Below are positions 31,890 to 39,965 of a stretch of DNA of 64,000 nt, in pieces. Below the pieces are notes generated by a model. The model saw only the letters and a list, made by a program, of their open reading frames with translations, did not search any database and had not been told where the DNA came from. How positions within the stretch are numbered: position 1 is the first letter of the stretch; each line of letters opens with the position of its first letter. The translations under genes and the position numbers were made by a program. Source of the stretch: JBBQZU01 sp041749535 (GTDB taxonomy: Bacteria > Bacteroidota > Bacteroidia > Flavobacteriales_D > Cryomorphaceae); NCBI GenBank assembly GCA_041749535.1, contig JBGTBE010000003.1, positions 62,001 to 126,000 of the forward strand, read 5' to 3'.

Positions 31890-32968
31890 AATCCCAGGGT
31901 ATTTGCGGTTTCTTGATAGGTAGTTAATTCCAAAAATTCTTCAATGGCCTCAGAGAGTTTTTCTGTTTCTATAAGGAAACTGTCGTGTCCAAAAACGGAA
32001 GCCAACTGCACCCAATTTGCGCCAACAATTCCTTTGGCGATGCGTTTTTGTTCTTCCGGTGGGAATAGAAGATCGCTCTCAATTGAAATACAAAGCGTAC
32101 TGGCTTTCACCTTTGCTAAAGCCTGCACTACCCCTCCCCTGCCCCTACCTACATCATGGCTGTCCATCGCCCTACTAAGCAGGTGGTAGCTGTATGCATT
32201 AAATCGATTGGCAAGCTTCTCTCCTTGATACTGCTGATAGGTTGCTGCAGGATGATTTGGTTCACCATCTCTGCCTAGTCTTTCGCAATAAATATCGTAA
32301 TGACGGTACGAAAGCATGGCCGTAGCCCTCGCTGCACGCAGTCCTGAAACGCCTGCCTTAGGATGTGTATCTCCAAAACTTTGGTCACTCTCTATGGCCA
32401 TGCGCTGCGCTTCGTTAAACGCCACACCCCAGGGAGAATGCACCGCGTTGGTGGCGAGTAGAATTACACGGTTGAATCTATCCGGTTCCTGCACAGCCCA
32501 CTCGAGTGCCTGTTGTCCACCCAATGAGCCGCCCATAAGCAAGCCTATGCGCTTGATGCGGAGATGTTCGGCCAGCAGCGTATGCGCCTGAACCATATCG
32601 CGTATGGTTATTTCAGGAAAGGAGCCGTAGTAAGGTGTTCCGGTTTCATGATTTATTGATAGTGGCCCTTCCGTTCCATAGCATGAGCCGAGAATATTGG
32701 CGCAAATGATGCAGGAACTGTCGGGATTGAATGGTGCAGATTTACCAAAAAGTCCAGCCCACCACTCTGTAACATCAGCGCTACCGGTGAGTGCATGACA
32801 CACCCATACCACATTGCTACCATCGGTATTCGGAGTTCCCCAAATCCTGTATGCGATGGAGGGTGACCGTAGCCATCCTCCACGCTCCAGGTTCAATCCA
32901 TCTTTAACCAAAAAGAGTTTTTGTTCAGTAAGATCCGATTCCTTGAAATAATTGATTTGTTTGTTCAT
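31886..32968 (-). CDS. metX: Homoserine O-acetyltransferase MetX
   Basis: MetX transfers acetyl from acetyl-CoA to homoserine for direct sulfhydrylation to homocysteine. The 360-residue alpha/beta hydrolase has the nucleophile elbow GGSLGGQQALEW and the C-terminal histidine in VFGHDSFLIE; the signature VWVCHALTGSADVTEWWAGL lies near residue 50. I start at ATG 32968; the 33 upstream codons in frame are translated leader sequence without conservation. The gene is preceded by a leader of about 230 bases that holds a Met/Cys-rich short ORF and a hairpin, so it is probably regulated after transcription initiation. Confidence 0.93.
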   Translation of the reverse strand: MNKQINYFKESDLTEQKLFLVKDGLNLERGGWLRSPSIAYRIWGTPNTDGSNVVWVCHALTGSADVTEWWAGLFGKSAPFNPDSSCIICANILGSCYGTEGPLSINHETGTPYYGSFPEITIRDMVQAHTLLAEHLRIKRIGLLMGGSLGGQQALEWAVQEPDRFNRVILLATNAVHSPWGVAFNEAQRMAIESDQSFGDTHPKAGVSGLRAARATAMLSYRHYDIYCERLGRDGEPNHPAATYQQYQGEKLANRFNAYSYHLLSRAMDSHDVGRGRGGVVQALAKVKASTLCISIESDLLFPPEEQKRIAKGIVGANWVQLASVFGHDSFLIETEKLSEAIEEFLELTTYQETANTLGL

Positions 32969-33031
32969 GGCACGTTTTAAAGTTGATGGAAACCTGGTGT
33001 TGATTTGAATGGGTGGAGTAAATGCAGAAAT

Positions 33032-33057
33032 CCCGCCCGAAGGGTGCCTTCGGTGGG
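33032..33057 (-). promoter_or_regulatory. Hairpin in the metX leader
   Basis: CCGAAGG and CCTTCGG (33053-33047 and 33043-33037 on the minus strand) form a 7-bp stem with a 3-base loop, extended by CCC/GGG. It lies 33 bases downstream of the leader peptide stop codon and 63 bases before metX. The following T-rich stretch (ATTTCTGCATTT) is weak, so it may be an attenuator, a pause site, or a translation-blocking element. In the plus direction the hairpin is followed by GTTTTTC. Confidence 0.5.
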
Positions 33058-33090
33058 TGTTTTTCACGAAATGTATTCAGTGGAAACTAC

Positions 33091-33138
33091 TCAGCCCTGG
33101 CACATGCGAAAGCACATACACATATGCATGCTATGCAT
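33091..33138 (-). CDS. Met/Cys-rich leader peptide upstream of metX
   Basis: The 15-codon frame MHSMHMCMCFRMCQG has five Met and three Cys codons, clustered in the middle, and ends with TGA. It sits between a consensus promoter and metX, on the metX strand. An in-frame GTG at 33180 could extend it to 29 residues and add one more Cys. A peptide rich in the pathway's own end products is the hallmark of ribosome-mediated attenuation: slow translation at Met or Cys codons when charged tRNA is scarce would change folding of the leader RNA. I know of no described Met/Cys leader for metX in this phylum. The coding call rests on composition and position. Confidence 0.6.
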   Translation of the reverse strand: MHSMHMCMCFRMCQG

Positions 33139-33201
33139 GCAGGTGGCGGTAGAAGAGATATGACGAAAGTCGTTGTTCACTGTTTGGCTTTTAGCCGGGC
33201 T

Positions 33202-33233
33202 CAAAGTTATATGTACAATTCCGGAATATGCAA
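33202..33233 (-). promoter_or_regulatory. metX promoter with palindrome in the spacer
   Basis: TTG (33233-33231), 21 bases, TAACTTTG (33209-33202) fits the Bacteroidota consensus. The 10-bp palindrome ATTCCGGAAT (33218-33227) lies between the two elements and may be an operator. The predicted start is near 33198, giving a leader of about 230 bases. Confidence 0.55.
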
Positions 33234-33517
33234 GGAAAATTTTATATCCATGGTTATATACATGGTTTTCAGAGACTATAAATTAATTCTGATAATCTTT
33301 CTTCGCAAATTACATCTATAAAACAAGGTACCAATAGACAGCGCGGGTTTCATATTAATCCACACTTTTTGAGTATTTTGGGTCTAAGCCCAATTTGACA
33401 TTCACATCCCATCAATAAGCACCCCTTATTACCGCTTATCATTTCCACACCGCAGTGGCGTAAATAGCCTTTCAGCAGCACTGGCATTCACTCAAATTTG
33501 CTGAAAAGCGATTGCAT

Positions 33518-35896
33518 ATGTCACGGCGTATTTTAACTATTATTTCTGTAATTATTTCGATTACCTGCAGCGCACAGCCGCTACCGCGCAAAGCCTGGTT
33601 GGGGGCGCAGTTGCAGCCAATAGATCAGTCAAATTTCGCTGAGTACAAACTCTCAGAACCCGCAGGACTTGCAATAGTGAGAGTGGCAGGCGGCAGCGCT
33701 GAAGCTTTGGAATTGCTTGCTGGCGATGTGCTCACTGAAATAAACGGAAAACCTGTGAAAGGAATGAGCGATCTTCAGGAATCGCTGGCCATGCTTACCG
33801 AAGGACAAACCCTGCAGGTAGGCGTAAAACGGGATGGCAAAACCATTTCGCGAAAAGCCAAAGCCGCAGGCAGACCCAGAGAAACTTCTGAATACAGCGA
33901 GGTGCTGTACGACTCGGCGCCATATCGCGGCGGACAACTCAACGTGATAATCAATAAACCCAATGGGCCCGGCCCCCACCCCGCCGTACTTTTCATTCCG
34001 GGCTATACCTGCAGTTCGGTCGACGGGCTTAGCGGCAGCCACCCCTACGGTCGTGTGGTACAGGCTTTCGCCAAAGAGGGATTCGGAGTAGTACGCATTG
34101 AGAAAAGCGGACTCGGCGACAGCCGCAACACCCCTCCCTGCGAAGGATGCACCTTGAAGGATGAAATAGAAAATTTCGAAGCTGGCTTAATCAAACTGAA
34201 ATCACTGCCCTGGGTCGACACCTCACTGGTATTTATATTCGGACACTCCATGGGTGGAATAGTCGCACCTGCCATTACAGCAAAACACCCTATAAAAGGC
34301 GTAATGGTGTACGGTACCACCGCCAAAAGCTGGTATGAATACCAGGTGGAAATGAACCGCGTGCAGGGAATGCTCGCTAAACCCGACCCACTCGAATACG
34401 AGCAGTACTGCCGCGAACAAAGCGAACTTGCATTTGAGTATTTTATCAGAAAAAGGGAGTTGAATGAAATGGCCTCCACTCCCGCAACCGACTCACTTTT
34501 GCGCAGCACCTGGCAGTACGATGGCGCAGGCAGCATTTTCGGGCGAAATGCCGAGTATTGGAGACAAATACAGGATATGCCCCTGCTCGAAAACTGGGCA
34601 AATACAAAATCAAATGTGCTGGTGATGTACGGTGGCGCTGACTTTCAGGCGTTCTCAAAAAGCGACCATGAGCAAATAGTTTATACAGTAAACAACTACC
34701 GCCCGGGAACAGCAACACTTGAAATATTTCCAGAAACCGACCACTATTTCGCGAAAACGGGAACTACGCAATTTGCATATGATCTTTTTGCCAATGGAGA
34801 ATACCAGCAGTTATTTGACCTCTTCGATCCGGAAGTAACCCTGCGGGCAGTAGCATGGGCCAAAGCCCAATTGGGTGGCACCACGGGCAGCAAAGCCATT
34901 TGGAGAAAGCTCAATACCGACCCTTACCCCGGCAAGCAGGACGACATATGCTTTATCAATGAAAATACCGGTTGGTACGTAAATGGCTCGGGGCGCATAT
35001 ACCGAACTGATGATGGCGGCACTAACTGGACAAAACAAATCGAAATGCCCGGCACTTTTTTCAGAACCATTGCCTTTGTTGATTCCAACAATGGATTTGC
35101 AGGAACCGTAGGTACCGACTATTTCCCCAATGTAAGCGATACCATTCCGCTCTATTACACCACCGACGGTGGTAAAACCTGGCAACCAAAAGCGTACAGC
35201 GGACCATATGTCAAGGGCCTTTGCGCGATCGACATTGTAAGTGAATCTTATATTAATCACGGATTAAGCGACACCCGAACACACATTTTTGCAGCCGGGA
35301 GGGTTGGGAGTCCGGCGATGCTGATGGTAAGCAGCAATGGTGGCGCAAACTTCATTTCCCGAAAGGTTGAAGGAGCAGAAATGATACTCGACATAAAGAT
35401 GTTTGACAAAAATACCGGTATCATTTGCGCAGGCAGCAGTGCTGATGTGGCCACATCAAATGCCCTGATATTACATACCACGGATGGTGGCAAGACGTGG
35501 AGCAAAGTGTACCAGAGCAGCAGGCCTTACGAGATTACGTGGAAGACTTCTTTCCCGACGCGAAATATTGGCTACGTGACGCTGCAAAGCTATAACCCCG
35601 ACACCGAAATAAAGACCCAAAGGGTAGTAAAAACCACCGATGGAGGATTCACCTGGACCGAGTACCCCATATGTGATGAACATGGAGCCAGGCCTTTTGG
35701 TGTGGGATTTATATCGCCTACGCATGGTTTTGTAGGCACGCTGAGCAGCGGATTTGAAACTACCGATGGAGGGCTTACCTGGGAAAAAACCGAGATGGGC
35801 AGAGCTACCAATAAAATACGCATTTATAAGAATTTAGAAGGCATGCATTACGGCTATGCTATTGGTGTAGAAGTGCTGAAACTGGAGCCTCAATAA
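33518..35896 (+). CDS. PDZ - alpha/beta hydrolase - BNR/YCF48-like propeller fusion protein
   Basis: An exported 792-residue protein with three parts. After a signal peptide (to about SAQ, residue 20) comes a PDZ-like domain (about 25-118, with LAIVRVAGGSAEALELLAGDVL). The second is an alpha/beta hydrolase (about 125-440) with nucleophile elbow GHSMGG (Ser244) and a likely catalytic His in ETDHYF. The third is a repeated beta-propeller region (about 455-790) with five TTDGGxTW-type repeats of the BNR/YCF48 kind. Start is ATG 33518 rather than the TTG two codons upstream. It precedes a two-component pair with a 36-base gap. Substrate unknown; peptidase or esterase activity is possible. Confidence 0.8.
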   Translation: MSRRILTIISVIISITCSAQPLPRKAWLGAQLQPIDQSNFAEYKLSEPAGLAIVRVAGGSAEALELLAGDVLTEINGKPVKGMSDLQESLAMLTEGQTLQVGVKRDGKTISRKAKAAGRPRETSEYSEVLYDSAPYRGGQLNVIINKPNGPGPHPAVLFIPGYTCSSVDGLSGSHPYGRVVQAFAKEGFGVVRIEKSGLGDSRNTPPCEGCTLKDEIENFEAGLIKLKSLPWVDTSLVFIFGHSMGGIVAPAITAKHPIKGVMVYGTTAKSWYEYQVEMNRVQGMLAKPDPLEYEQYCREQSELAFEYFIRKRELNEMASTPATDSLLRSTWQYDGAGSIFGRNAEYWRQIQDMPLLENWANTKSNVLVMYGGADFQAFSKSDHEQIVYTVNNYRPGTATLEIFPETDHYFAKTGTTQFAYDLFANGEYQQLFDLFDPEVTLRAVAWAKAQLGGTTGSKAIWRKLNTDPYPGKQDDICFINENTGWYVNGSGRIYRTDDGGTNWTKQIEMPGTFFRTIAFVDSNNGFAGTVGTDYFPNVSDTIPLYYTTDGGKTWQPKAYSGPYVKGLCAIDIVSESYINHGLSDTRTHIFAAGRVGSPAMLMVSSNGGANFISRKVEGAEMILDIKMFDKNTGIICAGSSADVATSNALILHTTDGGKTWSKVYQSSRPYEITWKTSFPTRNIGYVTLQSYNPDTEIKTQRVVKTTDGGFTWTEYPICDEHGARPFGVGFISPTHGFVGTLSSGFETTDGGLTWEKTEMGRATNKIRIYKNLEGMHYGYAIGVEVLKLEPQ

Positions 35897-35932
35897 TTCA
35901 TTGAACACGGGCAGAAAAAAAATAATAAACCA

Positions 35933-37066
35933 ATGCGTGAAAATGTTGTTTTAGTAGATTCGAACCAAATTGCCCAGGTAGGAATGCCACAATATTTCAG
36001 GCTTACCCGTACGCAAATATACTACCTGCTTCAGGTCTCGGGTTGGAGCGCAGTGGCCTTCAGAGAAATAATTAATTATACATTCTTTATCCTAAACCGC
36101 TTTGAATGGGCTATTGCCTGGACCTTTCTTTTGTCATCGGTTTATGGCTTTTTGCTCACCCATAGTTTCAGGTTTTTTATAAAGAGAAGCAAGCTTTTTG
36201 AACTGGGCTTGCGCCAGGTGCTGATCGCCGCTTTTGTGTCAGTAATAGTACTTGCGCTTGTACTTGGTCTTTGTTCGCTGAGTGTAGGATTTATCCTTGG
36301 CTATTCAAATTTGAACGATGCCATTTCCATTGGTTATTTTCTCGGGTTGGCTATGAACTGGATACCTGTTACCACGGCCTGGGTGATGGCCTATTTTCTG
36401 GTTCATATACTCGAGCAAAACAACAAAATAGCCCGGGAGAAACTCGAAGCCCTAAGCACAGCGAGGGCATCCGAGCTTGAACTACTAAAAAAACAACTCA
36501 ATCCACATTTTCTTTTTAATGCATTGAACAGTATAAAAGCACTGGTGATTATAGATTCCACCCAGGCGCGTGAAGCCATTGTAAAACTCAGCGAGCTGCT
36601 CCGCTTTACCCTCAATTATGAAAAACACCCGCTCATTCCGCTCAAAGCGGAACTCGAAGAGGTAGAAAAGTACCTGACCCTTGAAATAATGAGATTCGGC
36701 GCAAGGCTGGAGTACAATATTGAATGTGAAGAAGCCTGCAGCGAGGTACTGATACCCCCGGCGTTGATACTTACATTGGCTGAGAATGCGGTAAAGCACG
36801 GCATATCTGAACTTCCCGATGGTGGACTGATAACTATAAGAGCCACAATACACGACAATACGGTAACAATAATTGTAACAAACCCTGTCGGGAAAATGAA
36901 AAAGCCAACTGGAGGTATAGGCCTGCGCCATGTTCAGGAACGCATGAATGCCCTTTTAAAAAATCCTGGCTTTATTCTCAACAGTAGTCAGGCTGACAAT
37001 GTATCAGCCAGCATATCATTCACTAAAAGCGAACAACTACATGAACATACGTACTATTATAGTTGA
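35933..37066 (+). CDS. LytS/YehU-type sensor histidine kinase
   Basis: A membrane histidine kinase of 377 residues with four predicted membrane segments in the first 160 residues, a linking helix, and the His_kinase domain with phosphoacceptor His192 in LKKQLNPHFLFNALNSIKAL. The ATP-binding domain shows LAENAVKHGI (N box) and GGIGLRHVQERM (G box). It overlaps the LytTR regulator gene by 26 bases and so forms a cognate pair. The signal is unknown; no extracellular sensor domain is present, so sensing is probably within the membrane. Confidence 0.92.
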   Translation: MRENVVLVDSNQIAQVGMPQYFRLTRTQIYYLLQVSGWSAVAFREIINYTFFILNRFEWAIAWTFLLSSVYGFLLTHSFRFFIKRSKLFELGLRQVLIAAFVSVIVLALVLGLCSLSVGFILGYSNLNDAISIGYFLGLAMNWIPVTTAWVMAYFLVHILEQNNKIAREKLEALSTARASELELLKKQLNPHFLFNALNSIKALVIIDSTQAREAIVKLSELLRFTLNYEKHPLIPLKAELEEVEKYLTLEIMRFGARLEYNIECEEACSEVLIPPALILTLAENAVKHGISELPDGGLITIRATIHDNTVTIIVTNPVGKMKKPTGGIGLRHVQERMNALLKNPGFILNSSQADNVSASISFTKSEQLHEHTYYYS

Positions 37067-37766
37067 TGATGAAGCCCTGGCTATAGCAGAGCTAAAAGAA
37101 ATGCTGAAGCCCCATAGCATTATTGAAATTATAGCATCTCCCGACAGGGCCGAAAATGCGATTGAAATTATTGAGAAAGAGAAACCCGACCTGTTGTTTC
37201 TCGATGTGAATATGCCGGGCCTGAATGGCTTCGAATTGCTCGAAAACCTGCGATATATTCCCGATGTGGTTTTCGTAACCGCCTATGATCACTACGCCAT
37301 CAGAGCATTTGAAGTAAGTGCGCTCGACTATTTGGTGAAACCCGTAAATCCAATTAGGCTCAGTGAAAGCATAGAACGGGTGCGGCTGAGAAGGGCTGCG
37401 ATGACAGCAGACACGCCCTCGCGGGAATCAATTGCAATGGACAGCAAAATATTCGTAAAGGACGGAGAAACCTGCCATTTCATTCACCTCAGCGAAATAA
37501 CCTACATCGAGAATATTGGGAACTATGTGCGCATATATTTCGGGGGACACAAAACCATGATGCACCGCTCACTCTCCTACCTGGAGTCGCGACTGCCCGA
37601 GAAAGGCTTTTTCAGAGCAAACAGGCGCGAAATATTCAACCTTAAGCAAATTGCGAAAATTGAACCCTGGTTTAACAGCACCCTCAGAGTGGAATTAAAA
37701 AACGGCAATTCTATAGAAATGAGTCAGCGGCGCAGCACCCGCTTTCGCGAAATGATGGGCTTATGA
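37041..37766 (+). CDS. LytTR-family response regulator
   Basis: A 241-residue regulator with receiver domain (residues 1-120; phosphoacceptor Asp55 in LLFLDVNMPG, Lys in DYLVKPV) and a C-terminal LytTR DNA-binding domain (about 135-240) with HLSEITYIENIGNYVRIYF and FFRANRREIFNLKQI. LytTR proteins bind pairs of short direct repeats. The start at 37041 is set by MNIRTIIVDDEALA. It overlaps the kinase gene by 26 bases and the following small membrane gene by ATGA. Confidence 0.95.
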   Translation: MNIRTIIVDDEALAIAELKEMLKPHSIIEIIASPDRAENAIEIIEKEKPDLLFLDVNMPGLNGFELLENLRYIPDVVFVTAYDHYAIRAFEVSALDYLVKPVNPIRLSESIERVRLRRAAMTADTPSRESIAMDSKIFVKDGETCHFIHLSEITYIENIGNYVRIYFGGHKTMMHRSLSYLESRLPEKGFFRANRREIFNLKQIAKIEPWFNSTLRVELKNGNSIEMSQRRSTRFREMMGL

Positions 37767-38131
37767 CTCCACACCTGTTTTTTTGGGTTGCATTTACATT
37801 GATGCTCATCCATGAAATGGATGCAATACGGTGCAAGGAATGGGAATTGTTTATCGGTTTGTCATCCCTTCCTGAGAAATGGGGATATATTGTCTTCACG
37901 TTATTGCACATCCCTCTTTACATCGTTCTTTTCAGTGCGCTATGGTACGAGGATGGCACATTGAACACCAATCTTATATTCTGGCTGAATCAGTTTTTCA
38001 TACTGCACGCAGGCCTTCACGCCATATTTCTGAAACACCCTAAAAACAAATTTAAAGACTTCACTTCCTGGCTTATCATATCAGGTGCAGCAATATTCGC
38101 ATTGCTTGATTTACTTAATACCGGAGTATGA
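37763..38131 (+). CDS. DUF6713-like small membrane protein
   Basis: The 122-residue protein has four hydrophobic segments and the conserved HEMDAIRCKEW motif near residue 18, followed by HIPLYIVLF and HAGLHAIFLKHP, which I recognise from DUF6713. Its ATG overlaps the stop of the LytTR gene (ATGA), so it is the third gene of the two-component operon and may be a target, partner or sensor component. Its end overlaps the convergent small gene at 38115 by 17 bases. Confidence 0.75.
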   Translation: MTPHLFFWVAFTLMLIHEMDAIRCKEWELFIGLSSLPEKWGYIVFTLLHIPLYIVLFSALWYEDGTLNTNLIFWLNQFFILHAGLHAIFLKHPKNKFKDFTSWLIISGAAIFALLDLLNTGV

Positions 38132-38417
38132 CAACTGCCATAAAGATGAAAAAGAAAATGGCATAAGCAAACCGCTCCACCTTGTACTCAACAAGCATCG
38201 GCAACCGGAGAGGATTTGAGCGGGCCTCCTGTATATGCATATGGCTCATCAGCGACAGAGCCAATGCAACCACTCCAAGAAAAAACAATATCCAGGTAAC
38301 TTCAACCACAACCAGAATCTGTGTTTCAAAAGTAAGGCTGAAAACCAAACGAAGTTGCCCTGAAAGTACTGAACCTAGTAATCCTGAAGTGAAATAAATC
38401 CACAAATGGGAATACAA
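38115..38417 (-). CDS. Small three-TM membrane protein, uncertain
   Basis: A 100-codon frame with three strongly hydrophobic segments separated by charged loops (HIQEARSNPLRLP), a pattern more like a real membrane protein than chance. It needs a TTG start at 38417, no family is recognised, and it overlaps the DUF6713-like gene at its end. I keep it as a possible gene. Confidence 0.4.
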   Translation of the reverse strand: MYSHLWIYFTSGLLGSVLSGQLRLVFSLTFETQILVVVEVTWILFFLGVVALALSLMSHMHIQEARSNPLRLPMLVEYKVERFAYAIFFFIFMAVVILRY

Positions 38418-38532
38418 ATATTTGATTTTACAGATCTTATGAGTATCGATTAGCTCAGTTCAGAGTATTCTTAAAAATAAAATAACAAACACAGCTAAGT
38501 AATTCGCGGTGTTTTTAGCTTAGTGCCAAATT

Positions 38533-39960
38533 ATGGCCGGCACCAATCAGATATTCCGACTACTTTCCGGACCGATTACCTTCCTGGTCTTGCTGGCGCT
38601 TCTGCCCATAGATGGCAAAGCATTGTATATGCTTGCCACCATGGCCTGGATGCTCGTTTGGTGGACCCTTCAAGTTGTACCCATTGGCGTTACAGCCCTC
38701 CTACCCATGATTTTATTGCCTGCACTGGGTATAGAATCCATTAAAGAAGTGAGCTCCAATTATGCGAACCCCATCATTTACTTGTTTTTGGGCGGTTTCA
38801 TCCTCGGTATTGCAATCGAAAAATGGAACCTCCATCAGCGGCTGGCGCTTGTAATCCTAAAACGAAGTGGAACCAAGCCTAGAAACATCATCGTAGGGTT
38901 TATGTTGGCTACTGCATTGCTCTCCATGTGGATCAGCAATACGGCCGCAGCGATGATGATGCTGCCAATTGGAATGTCGCTAATACAGCTCGTAAAACCA
39001 CAGTTCGAAAATCCACGTCATTACTCAAATTTCAGTGTTTCACTGCTCTTGGGTCTCGCCTTTGCGGCAAATATAGGAGGTATGGCAACGCTTATTGGCA
39101 CCCCACCAAACCTTGTTTTGGCAGCATTGCTTTCAGAATCATTGGGTATAGACCTGGGCTTTGCCGACTGGATGCTTTTTGCAGTACCAATCAGTGCCTT
39201 GATCTTTTTTACAGTAGTAATTATCAATACAAGGGTTCTTTTTCAAATGCCTGCGAGCCCGTTGATGGGCCTAAAGTGTGTGGTAAATGAACGACTGACG
39301 GCCCTTGGCAAACCAAGCTTTGGAGAGCGTATGGTGAGCGTGGTTTTTTTCTGTACTGCCCTGCTCTGGATTTTTAGGGCACCCCTTTCGAACATTGAGA
39401 TCCTGTTCTGGCTCGACGATACCATTATTGCCCTCATTGCTGCTGTTTCGCTCTTTGTACTACCCGGAGAGAAGCACAGTCCACTTCTCGAATGGAAAGA
39501 TATGCGCAGGCTTCCCTGGGAGATTCTACTGCTTTTCGGAGGGGGTATTTCATTGGCGTCCGGATTGAGCACCTCCGGGGTTGTTGGTATGTTTGGCGAG
39601 AGTCTGGCCGGCTTATCTCATTTGCATTTGTTGCTCATCATTCTAATTGTAACTGCCGCCACTATTTTTATTACCGAAGTAATGAGTAATGTGGCCCTGG
39701 TTACAGTATTCGCCCCACTCGCGCTCACTTTGGCACCCATTCTCGGAGGGAGTGCCCTGGAACTCGCCATACCGCTCACCCTTGCCGCGAGCTGTGCCTT
39801 TATGCTGCCCATTGCCACCCCACCAAATGCCATCGTGTTCGGCAGCGGAATGATAGAGGTGAAGCAAATGATGCGATCCGGATTGTTTCTCAACATCATT
39901 TGCGCACTTCTCATCGCCATCTATTGCTACAAGATGGTACCATTTATATTCGGAAGCTGA
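38533..39960 (+). CDS. SLC13/DASS family sodium-anion symporter
   Basis: A 475-residue carrier of the divalent anion/sodium symporter family, with about 11 membrane segments. Both signature loops are visible: WISNTAAAMMMLPIG near residue 140 (SNT motif) and EVMSNVALVTVFAPLA near residue 385, where Val replaces Thr of the second SNT. The loops IGTPPNLV and IATPPNAIVFGSG are typical. Likely substrates are dicarboxylates, phosphate or sulfate; sequence does not decide. It has no RCK_C insert, unlike the carrier at 27742-29532. Followed after 5 bases by the Nramp-like gene. Confidence 0.9.
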   Translation: MAGTNQIFRLLSGPITFLVLLALLPIDGKALYMLATMAWMLVWWTLQVVPIGVTALLPMILLPALGIESIKEVSSNYANPIIYLFLGGFILGIAIEKWNLHQRLALVILKRSGTKPRNIIVGFMLATALLSMWISNTAAAMMMLPIGMSLIQLVKPQFENPRHYSNFSVSLLLGLAFAANIGGMATLIGTPPNLVLAALLSESLGIDLGFADWMLFAVPISALIFFTVVIINTRVLFQMPASPLMGLKCVVNERLTALGKPSFGERMVSVVFFCTALLWIFRAPLSNIEILFWLDDTIIALIAAVSLFVLPGEKHSPLLEWKDMRRLPWEILLLFGGGISLASGLSTSGVVGMFGESLAGLSHLHLLLIILIVTAATIFITEVMSNVALVTVFAPLALTLAPILGGSALELAIPLTLAASCAFMLPIATPPNAIVFGSGMIEVKQMMRSGLFLNIICALLIAIYCYKMVPFIFGS

Positions 39961-39965
39961 ACCTT

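Noticed and set aside
32969..33201. SAM riboswitch in the metX leader
   Set aside because: I looked for SAM-I core motifs (GATGAAGC/CGGCAACC-like) and SAM-II features and found none; the Met/Cys ORF and hairpin explain the long leader better.
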